From Verrucomicrobiales bacterium (GTDB taxonomy: Bacteria > Verrucomicrobiota > Verrucomicrobiae > Limisphaerales > UBA1100): a DNA stretch of 64,000 bases. Each line of letters starts with the position of its first letter. Within the stretch, counting starts at the first letter, position 1. This document shows positions 53,919 to 63,085 of this stretch, piece after piece. The DNA is taken from positions 1 through 64,000 of the forward strand of contig PBLV01000065.1 in NCBI GenBank assembly GCA_002721895.1. Direction: 5' to 3'. The notes beneath the pieces were generated by a model, which was given only the letters and a program-made list of their open reading frames with translations, made no database searches and was not told the DNA's origin. The position numbers were made by a program, and so were the translations under genes.

Positions 53919-54989
53919 TTAATTTTTTGGTAAAATGGTCACATTAAATTCGGCGGCTTCCTTGGCGCTGAGCGTCAGCAACGACTTGTCCCCATTCCAT
54001 TTGCCCGCGCTGGCTTCCGCCACCACGCGGGCGGGATCAACCCTGAATTCCACGAGCCCCTCCGCGCCATTGACTTTAAAGGCGTATTGCAGGCCCCGCT
54101 TGAGCGCCCCATCCGCCAAGCCGGCATGAAGGGTGATGGTCTGCTTCACGCTCGCACCGCCCATGCTGTAGTAAAACGCCGGCGCACCCAGCCGGCTATA
54201 CCCCTGAAACACCGGCTTGGCATCACCAACCTTCAACGCGCCCCGCGCTCCCACCTCGAAGCGTTGGCCAAGAATTTTGCAATGACGTCCTCCGCGGCCC
54301 TTGCGGTCCGGGCCCACATCGAGAAACGCGCCGGTCCAGCCGTACTGCACCGTGCAGGCTTCCGCATCGAACAGGTAATTCACCCCGCCCGGCAACCCCA
54401 CGCAAATGGAGCGGGCCGGTGAGTTTTGCACGAATGCCCGCTGCAGCAGCGGCTTGTCCGTAACCAACAACGCCTGCTGGGCCCGCACCTGCGGCCGCGC
54501 CTTGTTCAGGCGATTCAACGCCTGCTGCGGATTTTTTGAAACGGCCATTACCCCCACCATCGTGAAGGCGTGCCCCGGCAGCGTGCAGACGTACGGGTAA
54601 TCGCCCTCTTCCTTGGGCGCCACAAAGTAAACTTCCACGTCCTTGCCGGGCATGGCGATTTGGCTGCTGGCGACGATGGCCGGGTCTTCCGGCACAAAAT
54701 GTTTCACCATGCTCTGCGCGCCAAGCTGCAGCGCCTTGCCGGACACGCGATCGCGATCAGCCGTGCCACCCTTTACGAGCACCCAGTTGTGCAGCATTTC
54801 ACAGGTGTTCTTCAGAAGAATCTTCACCTTGGCTCCGGGCGGCACAGCGAGCGCCTCCTTGTCAAAGCGCATCTGGCCGTGTTTCGTGCCGAGAGTGATT
54901 TCAACATCAGGCGTGCCGAAGCCCGCCGGTGGTTTCCCCACCGCCAAGCCGGCAGTGAACAGGAACGTGAGAAAGATTGCGGATCTCAT
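53919..54989 (-). CDS. Azurin-like cupredoxin fused to an unknown C-terminal domain
   Basis: 356 residues from ATG 54989, which opens a signal peptide; the frame upstream is antisense shadow. Residues ~25-150 form a type 1 copper domain with all ligands present: H67 (EMLHNW), C135, H140 and M144 in the C-x4-H-x3-M pattern of azurin. After a linker rich in Gln/Ala/Leu comes a ~170-residue domain (GLPGGVNYLFDAE ... VQYGWTGAFLDVG) of beta character that I cannot name, which contains several Cys. Fused to an electron carrier and next to a propeller dehydrogenase, it probably serves periplasmic electron transfer or substrate docking. Confidence 0.82.
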   Translation of the reverse strand: MRSAIFLTFLFTAGLAVGKPPAGFGTPDVEITLGTKHGQMRFDKEALAVPPGAKVKILLKNTCEMLHNWVLVKGGTADRDRVSGKALQLGAQSMVKHFVPEDPAIVASSQIAMPGKDVEVYFVAPKEEGDYPYVCTLPGHAFTMVGVMAVSKNPQQALNRLNKARPQVRAQQALLVTDKPLLQRAFVQNSPARSICVGLPGGVNYLFDAEACTVQYGWTGAFLDVGPDRKGRGGRHCKILGQRFEVGARGALKVGDAKPVFQGYSRLGAPAFYYSMGGASVKQTITLHAGLADGALKRGLQYAFKVNGAEGLVEFRVDPARVVAEASAGKWNGDKSLLTLSAKEAAEFNVTILPKN

Positions 54990-55053
54990 AAAATCTTGTG
55001 GGGCCCGATTGAACCGCCAAGCCGCTCCATACGCAAAGGTTTTTCCAAAAAAA

Positions 55054-56454
55054 TCACCAGTCATCCGTGCGGAACGGAGCCGCCGGCAGGCCGTGACGGT
55101 TGATAAGATTGACCACGGGATTGTCCGCCCAGCCATAACGAATGGCGGCAGGTTGATCGACCAACTCACAGGTCACCTCCACGCGGCCGTCTTGGCGAAT
55201 GATGGCGGTGGCGCCGTAAAACTTTTTGTCTGCACCGGCCATCGCGAAACCACTGATCTCCCGGCCTTCCCTGGCCTTGAGACCCTCAGCATGGCGAAAA
55301 GTCACGATCACCTTGGCCCCATCGGTCTCGTGCGATTCATACAACGGCCCGCTCGTCGGCACATCGGCCTGATTATAAAACTCCGCCAAGGCCCAGTTGG
55401 CGAGGCGGCGGCCCACGTCCTGTTTGTTTTTCGGATGAATGTCTCTGGCCTCGCCAATATCGATGGTGGTGGCCATGCCGGTGTTGGGCAGCGCCAAGGT
55501 CTTGGCCATGCTCTCGCGTGTGTGCGCCCAAATACTCGGCGCGTTGGGATCAAGATTCACCGCCTTGAAGTTTGGCAACTGCACGAAGAGAAACGGAAAA
55601 TCGCCCTGCCCCCAACGCCGGCGCCAGTCGTTGATCATCATTGGCAACTGGATCGCGTACGCCTTGGCAAACCCGATGTGGCGCGAGTTGCGCTCGCCCT
55701 GATACCAGATCGCACCGCGAATGGCATACGGGATGTGCGGGTTCACCATGCCGTTAAATAAATTCGCCGGCTTGTTTCGGTCCGCCGCAGCCTTGTCTTT
55801 CCATGGTTGATGCACCATCTGCAGGCGCTTGTCATCTTTCTGCACCTCCCAACTGGTCCAAGCCTCAATGGCCGTGCCGCCCCAGGAGGAATGTACGATG
55901 CCAACGGGCACATTCAGTTTTTCGTGCAGCGCGCGCGCGAAGAAATAGGCTGCACCTGAAAAGCCGCCAACCGTCTCCGGGGTGCACTCCGTCCATTTGC
56001 CGTCCACTGTAGACTGCGGCTCCAACGTCGCCTTGCGGGCGGTGGTGAACATCCGAATGTGGCGAAACTTGGCGGCGGCTTTTTCCTTTTCAAAATCGCG
56101 ACACTTCGAAACCGGCCAGGCCATGTTCGATTGCCCGGAGGCAAACCATACCTCGCCCACGAGCACTTCCTTGAGGCGAATGACGTTTTCGCCCGTCACC
56201 TTGAAAAGCGGGCTCACTTTGAGATCGTTGATGGCATCCAGCCGCACGCGCCACTTGCCATCCGGCCCGGCCACGGTGCGCTTGGTTTGCCCGGCAAACT
56301 CCACCGTCACCTTTTCACCCGGCGACGCCGTGCCCCACACCGGCGCCACGGCTCCGCGTTGCAGCACCATGTAATCGCCAAACACCGGCGCCAGCTTCAC
56401 CTCCGCCTGCACCACACTCACGCACAGGCATAAAATCAGAATCGCTTGTTTCAT
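55054..56454 (-). CDS. Sialate O-acetylesterase family (SASA) enzyme
   Basis: 466 residues from ATG 56454, which follows the sulfatase stop (TAGAATG); an ATG four codons upstream overlaps that gene. Signal peptide about 1-17. SGNH-type motifs: GQSNM with the nucleophile at S109, SSWGGTAIEAW, WYQGE, and a D-x-x-x-x-x-D-I-H segment (DIGEARDIHP) for the Asp/His. N- and C-terminal beta domains flank the hydrolase core as usual. It removes acetyl esters from glycans in the periplasm or outside the cell. Confidence 0.92.
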   Translation of the reverse strand: MKQAILILCLCVSVVQAEVKLAPVFGDYMVLQRGAVAPVWGTASPGEKVTVEFAGQTKRTVAGPDGKWRVRLDAINDLKVSPLFKVTGENVIRLKEVLVGEVWFASGQSNMAWPVSKCRDFEKEKAAAKFRHIRMFTTARKATLEPQSTVDGKWTECTPETVGGFSGAAYFFARALHEKLNVPVGIVHSSWGGTAIEAWTSWEVQKDDKRLQMVHQPWKDKAAADRNKPANLFNGMVNPHIPYAIRGAIWYQGERNSRHIGFAKAYAIQLPMMINDWRRRWGQGDFPFLFVQLPNFKAVNLDPNAPSIWAHTRESMAKTLALPNTGMATTIDIGEARDIHPKNKQDVGRRLANWALAEFYNQADVPTSGPLYESHETDGAKVIVTFRHAEGLKAREGREISGFAMAGADKKFYGATAIIRQDGRVEVTCELVDQPAAIRYGWADNPVVNLINRHGLPAAPFRTDDW

Positions 56455-56455
56455 T

Positions 56456-57868
56456 CTATTTCCCAAATTTCCATTCCGGCCCTTCGGCCTGCACTTCGCG
56501 GTATTTTTTCACCAGCATGGCCGTGAGCTTTTTCAACTGCTCTGGTTCCGAAGCGGCGAGGTTCTTTTCCTGATCCCGATCGGCCTTCAAATTGTACAAC
56601 TCGAATTCGCTCAAGGGCGTTTCCTTTACCAGCTTTTGATCCGCTGCCCGGAAGAATCCGCCGCCGCGACCACTGGCCTTGCCCCAACTGCCGAGCACCA
56701 TCCAATCGCCCACGCGCATGGCCGCCTTGGGCGCACCCAGCGCGTTGTAGTAATGCCAATATAACGGCACCGTACGCCGGATCGGTTTCCCGCTGAACAC
56801 CTCCACAAAACTGCTGCCATCAATCGCCCGGTCCGGTTTACGCTCGATGCCGGCCAACGCCGTGAGCGTCGGCAGCACGTCCAGCCCGCACACCGGTTCA
56901 TCGCTCTCACTGCCTGGCTTAATGCGGCCGGGAAAACGCAGAATGCCCGGCACGCGAATGCCGCCCTCGTACAGCCACAGTTTCATGCCGCGCAACGGTC
57001 CCGGACTGCCGTACGACCGTCCCGCGCCGCCATAACGCCGCAGAGTTTCCGGGCCATTGTCCGAGGTGAAAAACACCAGCGTATCATCAGCCAGTTTCAG
57101 ATCATCCAGCGCCGCCATCAGCTTGCCCACAGCGGCGTCCATGTTTTCCACGTTGGCAAAATACTCGGCCTCCAGCTTGTTCTTAGCCACCTTGGCATAG
57201 CCTGCGGTCATCTTGTCCGGTGAAGCCACCGGTTCGTGCGGTTCATGGAAACAGGTGAAAAGAAAAAATGGTTTCTTTTTGTCCCGACCATTGCGCAGCC
57301 ATTCCACCCCTTCATCGGCCACCAGCTGACAGGCGTACCCTTCCATCGGGCCGACCGGCTTGCCGTTGCGCACAAAGTTGCGGGGATTCTTGTGCGAAGG
57401 CGCCGCATTGTTCTGCGTGGCAAACCAGTGGTTGAACCCATGATCGCCCGGCTGCGGTTGAGCGGGTGAATTAAACATCCCGTTGCAATGCCATTTACCG
57501 ACATGGGCAGTGTCGTAGCCGGCTTCCTTGAGCATCATCGACACCGTCACCTCATCCTTGCGTAGGTGCATCACGTGATTGCCGGGAATCCAGTTGTACA
57601 CGCCCGAACGATTCGGCGTGCGACCGGTCAACATCCCCGCCCGCGAAGGCGAACAAACCGGCGCCGCCGCATAACAACTGGTCAACCGCATGCCCTGTTT
57701 GGCCAACCGATCCAGATGCGGCGTCGTGATGTGCGGATGCCCGTAACAGGCCAGATCGCCATAGCCAAGGTCATCGCAGAGGATGACCACAAAATTAGGT
57801 CGTCCATCCTTGGCCACCAATAATGCCGGCCACGCAAATGCCATCAACAAGCAAAGAAAACGGTGCAT
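56456..57868 (-). CDS. Type I sulfatase (formylglycine-dependent), exported
   Basis: 470 residues from ATG 57868; the longer frame to 57922 has no leader. Signal peptide about 1-20. Metal ligands start in CDDLGYGD, and the C-x-P-S-R signature (C72 in VCSPSRAGMLTGR) is the Cys converted to formylglycine. Also present: HVGKWH and FFTSDNGPE. It hydrolyses sulfate esters, probably on polysaccharides. First gene of a five-gene minus-strand operon with acetylesterase, azurin-fusion, dehydrogenase and ThuA. Confidence 0.93.
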   Translation of the reverse strand: MHRFLCLLMAFAWPALLVAKDGRPNFVVILCDDLGYGDLACYGHPHITTPHLDRLAKQGMRLTSCYAAAPVCSPSRAGMLTGRTPNRSGVYNWIPGNHVMHLRKDEVTVSMMLKEAGYDTAHVGKWHCNGMFNSPAQPQPGDHGFNHWFATQNNAAPSHKNPRNFVRNGKPVGPMEGYACQLVADEGVEWLRNGRDKKKPFFLFTCFHEPHEPVASPDKMTAGYAKVAKNKLEAEYFANVENMDAAVGKLMAALDDLKLADDTLVFFTSDNGPETLRRYGGAGRSYGSPGPLRGMKLWLYEGGIRVPGILRFPGRIKPGSESDEPVCGLDVLPTLTALAGIERKPDRAIDGSSFVEVFSGKPIRRTVPLYWHYYNALGAPKAAMRVGDWMVLGSWGKASGRGGGFFRAADQKLVKETPLSEFELYNLKADRDQEKNLAASEPEQLKKLTAMLVKKYREVQAEGPEWKFGK

Positions 57869-57869
57869 G

Positions 57870-57970
57870 CGCCGAGTGGAACACAGATCCCCGCGGATGC
57901 ACACTGATTTCATGCGCCTCATGCAGAGATTTGACCATTTTTCTCCGCATCTCCGTGTCTCTGCGTGAGA
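57870..57970. repeat. Possible degraded dispersed intergenic repeat
   Basis: The gap between the sulfatase start and the aldolase stop contains AACACAGATCCCCGCGGATG and CTCCGTGTCTCTGCGTGAGA-like stretches, a wording of short dispersed repeats often found between genes in planctomycete/verrucomicrobial genomes. The call is from memory of that pattern; only one copy lies in this window. Confidence 0.4.
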
Positions 57971-58882
57971 TCAATTATGCCCCAGCAATTCCTTGGCGGC
58001 AGCGGCGATCTTAGCCGTGCCATTGTCACACACGCCGTGCAACAGGGGCAGGATTGGGCCGGTTTCGGCGATGCCGGCCTCGGCGACGGCGGTGTGCAGC
58101 ACGCGGATGGGGTTAATGCTGTTTCGGAGATCCTCGAGCGGCTCAAAGGTTTGACGGATGCGTTCGGCCGTTTCGAGATCGCCGGCCTTGAGAGCGGCAA
58201 GCATTTCCATGGAGAGACTCGGCGCCACGCACACGCAGCCGCTGGTGAAGCTGTTTACCCCAAAGCCGTTCACATGCGTGATGGCCGGTTGTTCGCCGAT
58301 ACCGCTGACGATGATTTGCGGGTCCACACAATTGACCAGTTTGCTAAGGTAATCGTCCTGTGTCGGATCGTCACGCACAATGGCGTACTTGATCCAGTTC
58401 ACCACGCCGTCATCCACGAGTGCCTGTGCATCTTCCGGCTCGAGATAGCCCTCGAATTTGATGTAGAGCACGATCGGTTTGCCATAGGCCTCGGCGAATT
58501 TGCGAATACCGGTGGCGCAACCCTTGGGCGTGGCGATGTCGCGCGCGGGCAACACCATGACGGTCGGAAAATCAAAATCACGCAGCACCGATGCCTGATC
58601 CATCGAGGTGCCATACGCCGGACCCACCGATGGCACTACAGTCGTGTTCGCGCCGGCCTGTTCCTGCAGCAACGCCAAAGTGGCAGCGTACTCGGCCAGA
58701 GCAATGTGATAAAACACCGCATTGCCGCCATAGAGCAACGTGCGAATGCCGCCGGCCTCGAGGTGCTGGATGATCTTGGCATTCTCAGTGGCGCACACGT
58801 TGAGGTCCGCATCACGCGCCAAGGGCGGCACAGCGATCACGGAGTTGGAAAGCGTCTCGGGAGTGATGGTGGCGGTGTTCAT
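57971..58882 (-). CDS. Dihydrodipicolinate synthase-family lyase (sugar-acid pathway)
   Basis: 303 residues of a TIM-barrel DHDPS/NAL-type enzyme. Schiff-base Lys is K165 in VNWIKYAIVRDD, and the active-site Tyr is likely Y140. The GxGE-type and FTSGCVCVAP segments fit the family. It sits six bases after an aldonate-type IlvD/Edd dehydratase, so the substrate is probably a 2-keto-3-deoxy sugar acid rather than aspartate semialdehyde; cleavage (aldolase) and dehydration are both possible. Confidence 0.85.
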   Translation of the reverse strand: MNTATITPETLSNSVIAVPPLARDADLNVCATENAKIIQHLEAGGIRTLLYGGNAVFYHIALAEYAATLALLQEQAGANTTVVPSVGPAYGTSMDQASVLRDFDFPTVMVLPARDIATPKGCATGIRKFAEAYGKPIVLYIKFEGYLEPEDAQALVDDGVVNWIKYAIVRDDPTQDDYLSKLVNCVDPQIIVSGIGEQPAITHVNGFGVNSFTSGCVCVAPSLSMEMLAALKAGDLETAERIRQTFEPLEDLRNSINPIRVLHTAVAEAGIAETGPILPLLHGVCDNGTAKIAAAAKELLGHN

Positions 58883-58887
58883 TGGCT

Positions 58888-60630
58888 TTAATGAATTGGA
58901 GGCTCAGGCGTAGCCGGGCCGTGTTGCAGAAAATCAAAGTCGCAGCCTTCGTGGGCTTGGGTGACGTGGTTGATATAAAGCTGGCCGTAACCGCGGGCGT
59001 ACTTGGGCTCGGGCTTTTGCCACGCGGCCCGGCGGGCCTCGAGCTCCTCATCGCTCACGTGCAATTGAATGGTGCGCTCGGGTACGTTGAGCTCGATTTC
59101 ATCCCCCGTTTGCACCAAGGCCAACGGGCCGCCGACATGGCTCTCGGGCGAGAGGTGCAGCACACACATGCCGTAGCTGGTGCCGCTCATGCGGGCATCA
59201 GACAGACGCACCATGTCGCGCACGCCTTCCTTCAGCAACTTGTCGGGAATCGGCAACATGCCCCACTCAGGAAAACCCGGCCCGCCCTCGGGACCGGCGT
59301 TGCGCAGGACAAGTACGGTTTCTTTGGTGACCTCGAGATCGGGATCATTCAGCTTGGCCTTGAGGTCCGGGTAATTATCAAAAACCAGAGCCGGACCACG
59401 GTGCGTAAAAAGATCCTGCGCGGCTGCCGAAGGTTTCACCACGCAACCATGCGGAGCCAGATTACCGCGTAGCACAAACGTGCCACCCTCGGCCTGCACG
59501 GGGTTTTCTGTCGTGCGAATCACATCATCATCAATCAACTCCGCGTCAGCGAGGTTCTGCGTAATCGTCTGGCCGGTGATCGTCGCGCAATCGCCGTGGA
59601 GCTTGTCGCCGAGCTGCGCCATCAACGCCCGCAAACCGCCGGCATTATAAAAATCCTCCATCACATACTCGTCACCGTTGGGACGTACATTGGCGAGCAC
59701 GGGTGTGGCGCGGCTGATGCGGTCGAAATCCTCCAGCGAAATATCAAAGCCCGCGCGACGCGCCATCGCAATCACGTGCACGATGGCATTGGTGGAGCCG
59801 CCGACCGCCATGTCCACCGTGATGGCATTCTCAAACGACTCGCGTGTGAGGAGGTCCGACGGCTTGAGATCGGCCCAGGCCAGATCCACCGCGCGGCGGC
59901 CGCAGGCGGTGGACATGCGCATATGTTCGCTCACCATCGCCGGAATGCTCGAGGCGCCCGGCAGGCAGAAGCCCAACGACTCCGCAATCGCCCCCATTGT
60001 CGAGGCCGTGCCCATCGTCATGCAGTGACCGGGTGAACGGCCGATGGCGTTCTCGAATTTCGTCCAGTCTGCGTCGCACAAATTGCCCGCGCAACGCTCA
60101 GCCCAAAAACTCCACACCGAACTGCCGCTGCCCAAAGTCTCCTTGCCCCAGCGCGCGGTGGACATCGGACCGCACGGCAGGTAAATCACCGGAATATCCG
60201 CCGAGATCGCGCCCATCAACAGCGCCGGCGTCGTCTTGTCGCAGCCCCCCATCAGCACTGCGGCATCGATCGGGTGACAGCGAAGCACCTCCTCCGTCTC
60301 CATCGCGAGCAGGTTGCGATAAAGCATTGTCGTCGGTTTCATCAGCATTTCGCCCAGCGACATCACCGGCACTTCCACTGGAAAACCGCCCGCCTGCCAT
60401 ACCCCCTGCTTCACTTTCTCGGCGCGCTCGCGCAGGTGGGAATGACAGGTGTTGAGATCGCTCCACGTGTTCAGGACACCGATGACCGGTTTATCGCGGT
60501 AATCGTCATCCGCCCAGCCCATGCCCTTGAGCCGTGATCGATGCCCGAACGATCGAAGATCGTCTGGTGCAAACCAACGCGCGCTGCGCAGTTTGGCGGG
60601 ATCACGATTTTCTGACGAGGGACTACTCAT
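58888..60630 (-). CDS. IlvD/Edd-family sugar-acid dehydratase (L-arabinonate dehydratase-like)
   Basis: 580 residues from ATG 60630; the upstream open frame is antisense to the lactonase gene. Three cysteines that would hold the Fe-S cluster are at 62 (LNTCHSH), 130 (MGGCDKTTP) and 203 (GHCMTMGTAS), with K132 a candidate carbamylated lysine. The S-R-L-K-G-M-G motif and length place it with sugar-acid dehydratases rather than dihydroxy-acid dehydratase. It dehydrates an aldonate to a 2-keto-3-deoxy acid, which the adjacent DHDPS-family enzyme would take. Divergent from the lactonase across 95 nt. Confidence 0.88.
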   Translation of the reverse strand: MSSPSSENRDPAKLRSARWFAPDDLRSFGHRSRLKGMGWADDDYRDKPVIGVLNTWSDLNTCHSHLRERAEKVKQGVWQAGGFPVEVPVMSLGEMLMKPTTMLYRNLLAMETEEVLRCHPIDAAVLMGGCDKTTPALLMGAISADIPVIYLPCGPMSTARWGKETLGSGSSVWSFWAERCAGNLCDADWTKFENAIGRSPGHCMTMGTASTMGAIAESLGFCLPGASSIPAMVSEHMRMSTACGRRAVDLAWADLKPSDLLTRESFENAITVDMAVGGSTNAIVHVIAMARRAGFDISLEDFDRISRATPVLANVRPNGDEYVMEDFYNAGGLRALMAQLGDKLHGDCATITGQTITQNLADAELIDDDVIRTTENPVQAEGGTFVLRGNLAPHGCVVKPSAAAQDLFTHRGPALVFDNYPDLKAKLNDPDLEVTKETVLVLRNAGPEGGPGFPEWGMLPIPDKLLKEGVRDMVRLSDARMSGTSYGMCVLHLSPESHVGGPLALVQTGDEIELNVPERTIQLHVSDEELEARRAAWQKPEPKYARGYGQLYINHVTQAHEGCDFDFLQHGPATPEPPIH

Positions 60631-60725
60631 AAATGGTCGCGGGTTTGTAGCGAAAAACCGCCTATGGCGCGAGGCAATTGATGTTTGGACTGGCAAGCCA
60701 CCCCGCCTTCCCCGACCATCACCCC

Positions 60726-61613
60726 ATGAGCCTGATTCTTGAGGAACCGCAACTGCTGCTGGACACTCGTTCACCGCTGGGCGAAGGCCCGCTTTGGGAT
60801 ACGGACCGAAAGGTCCTGTGGTGGATCGATATCCTCGAACGCCTCGTCCAGTGCTACAACCCCGCTGATGGCTCCAACCAAACGTGGGATATTGGCCAGA
60901 TGCCCGGTACCCTTGTGCGCGCTCAGGACGATCGACTGGTCGTTGCTGCGGAAAAGGGCTTTCTGTATTTTGACCCGGCAACCGGCACCACCGAGACCAT
61001 TACTGATCCGGAGCCGGAACACCCGGAACATCGCTTTAACGATGGCAAATGTGACCCGGCCGGACGGCTCTGGGCAGGCACCATGCCGATTTGTGAAGAA
61101 GGCGCCACCGGTGCCATGTACTGCCTACATGCCGATGGCCATGCCCCACCGATGGCCACGGACTACGCGATTCCCAACGGCATCGCCTGGAACGCCGACG
61201 CCACCATCATGTATCATATCGACAGCCCCACCCGCCGTATTGATGCTTGGGATTTTGATTGCGCCACCGGTGCCATCAATAACCGCCGGCCGATCTATCA
61301 TGTCACTCAGGAAGGCGCTTTCCCCGACGGCATGGCCACGGATGCGGAAGGCAAACTGTGGCTGGCCCTTTGGGGGGGCTGGGGCGTGGTACGGCTGGAT
61401 CCGGAAACCGGCGAAGAACTGGACCATTTGGAACTGCCCGTCAGTCAAGTTTCTGCCTGCGCGTTTGGCGGTGAGAATATGGACGAATTATACATCACCA
61501 GTGCCCGCAAAAATCTGGGCCCGGAAGCGCTGGAAAAAGAGCCGCACGCCGGCAGCTTGTTCAAAGCCAGGCTGGGAATCCAAGGCCTGCCCTTCACCCG
61601 ATTTGCGGGCTGA
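60726..61613 (+). CDS. SMP-30/gluconolactonase-family lactonase
   Basis: 295 residues from ATG 60726. Metal and catalytic residues of the six-bladed SMP-30 propeller are visible: Glu in SPLGEGPLWD, Asn in IPNGIAWN, Asp in FPDGMATD, plus HRFNDGKCDPAGRLW. It hydrolyses an aldono- or uronolactone, supplying the acid for the divergent dehydratase. Cytoplasmic (no leader). Confidence 0.92.
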   Translation: MSLILEEPQLLLDTRSPLGEGPLWDTDRKVLWWIDILERLVQCYNPADGSNQTWDIGQMPGTLVRAQDDRLVVAAEKGFLYFDPATGTTETITDPEPEHPEHRFNDGKCDPAGRLWAGTMPICEEGATGAMYCLHADGHAPPMATDYAIPNGIAWNADATIMYHIDSPTRRIDAWDFDCATGAINNRRPIYHVTQEGAFPDGMATDAEGKLWLALWGGWGVVRLDPETGEELDHLELPVSQVSACAFGGENMDELYITSARKNLGPEALEKEPHAGSLFKARLGIQGLPFTRFAG

Positions 61614-61678
61614 CCGGAGATGCCGTTGAGAAAAAGAATCGCAAAAACCATGCGTTTCCATTAGACAAACCGCGTTTC

Positions 61679-63085
61679 ATGGCGTTCATTCACGACGATT
61701 TTTTGTTGGGCAACGACCCCGCGCAGCGGCTCTATCACGAGTACGCCAAAAGCGAGCCCATTCTGGATTACCATAATCACCTGCCACCGGCCGAAGTGGC
61801 CAACAACCGCTCCTTTGCCAACCTCGGTGAAATGTGGCTGGAAGGCGACCACTACAAATGGCGGGCCATGCGCGCCAATGGCGAGCCCGAATCCGTGATC
61901 ACTGGCGACGCCGATCCCAAGGAAAAGTACCTCGCCTGGGCCCGCACCATCCCGCACACACTCGGCAACCCGCTTTATCATTGGACTCACCTGGAATTGG
62001 CGCGCTACTTCGACATCACTGACCTGCTCGGCCCCGACACCGCCGAGGCGATCTGGGAACAAACGACGGAGCGACTGAGCAATCCGGCCTTGTCCGTCCA
62101 CGGCATCCTAAATCAATTCGCGGTCCGCGGCCTGTGCACCACCGATGATCCCGCCGATCCGCTGGACGATCATCAAGCCATCGCCGAACTCGACATCCGG
62201 ACCAAAGTTTATCCGACATTCCGCCCGGACAAATCGTGGAGTGTTGACCAACCCGAGCTGTTCAATGCCTGGGCCGATCGGCTGGCCGCCGCATCCGGCA
62301 TCGCCACAAACACCCTGCCCGGTTTCCTCGCCGCACTGGAAAAGCGCGTTGAGGATTTCCATGCCATCGGTTCACGCTTAAGCGATCACAGTTTCCCGTA
62401 CTGTTTCGATGTGTTCCCGAGCAAACCTGAAGCCGCACGCATCTTTGATAAGGCCCGGATCGGCCGCGCCGCCTCAAACGACGAGCAACGCCAATTCGGG
62501 GCCCATATCATGGCGCACTTGGGGCAACTTTACACCGCCAAAGGATGGGCCATGCAGTTGCACATCGGCCCGCAGCGCAACAACAATACGCGCCTCTTTA
62601 ACACGATCGGCCCGGATATTGGCTGCGATTCCATCGGCGACTGGCCGCAAGCCGCCGCGCTCGGCACCTTCCTCGACCGGCTGGAACAAGATGGCGCCCT
62701 CCCCAAGACCATTCTCTATAACAACAACCCAATGGATAATTTCACGTTCGCAACCATGATCGGGAATTTCCAGGGGGGCACACCCGGCAAACTGCAGTTC
62801 GGCAGCGGCTGGTGGCATGCCGATCAACAGGAGGGCATGGAATGGCAGATGAAAGCACTGGCCAACACCGGCCTACTCTCGCGTTTCGTGGGGATGCTCA
62901 CTGATTCGAGATCGTTCCTCAGTTTTCCCCGCCACGAATATTTCCGGCGCACTCTGTGCAACCTCGTTGGTGGCTGGATGCGTGACGGTATCGTGCCCAA
63001 TGATTACGAACTTGTCGGAGGCATGATTCAGCGGATCTGCTACCAAAACGCCGCCGACTACCTTGAGCTGGCGCTGGAGGATTAA
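61679..63085 (+). CDS. uxaC: Glucuronate/galacturonate isomerase
   Basis: 468 residues, the usual length. Characteristic stretches: ILDYHNHLPP with metal-binding His pair, WLEGDHYKWRAMRANG, NPLYHWTHLEL, QLHIGPQRNNN and SRSFLSFPRHEYFRR. It converts D-glucuronate to D-fructuronate or D-galacturonate to D-tagaturonate, the entry step of uronate use. It lies 65 nt after the lactonase, probably in the same transcript, and overlaps the convergent NHL gene by four bases. Confidence 0.95.
   Translation: MAFIHDDFLLGNDPAQRLYHEYAKSEPILDYHNHLPPAEVANNRSFANLGEMWLEGDHYKWRAMRANGEPESVITGDADPKEKYLAWARTIPHTLGNPLYHWTHLELARYFDITDLLGPDTAEAIWEQTTERLSNPALSVHGILNQFAVRGLCTTDDPADPLDDHQAIAELDIRTKVYPTFRPDKSWSVDQPELFNAWADRLAAASGIATNTLPGFLAALEKRVEDFHAIGSRLSDHSFPYCFDVFPSKPEAARIFDKARIGRAASNDEQRQFGAHIMAHLGQLYTAKGWAMQLHIGPQRNNNTRLFNTIGPDIGCDSIGDWPQAAALGTFLDRLEQDGALPKTILYNNNPMDNFTFATMIGNFQGGTPGKLQFGSGWWHADQQEGMEWQMKALANTGLLSRFVGMLTDSRSFLSFPRHEYFRRTLCNLVGGWMRDGIVPNDYELVGGMIQRICYQNAADYLELALED

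Noticed and set aside
57971..58882. Lysine-pathway dapA
   Set aside because: Context with an aldonate dehydratase and lack of the usual Y-N-x-P next to the active-site Tyr favour a sugar-acid substrate.
60631..60981. 117-residue N-terminal extension of the dehydratase
   Set aside because: Sequence is antisense to the lactonase gene and shows no family similarity; ATG 60630 gives the normal length.
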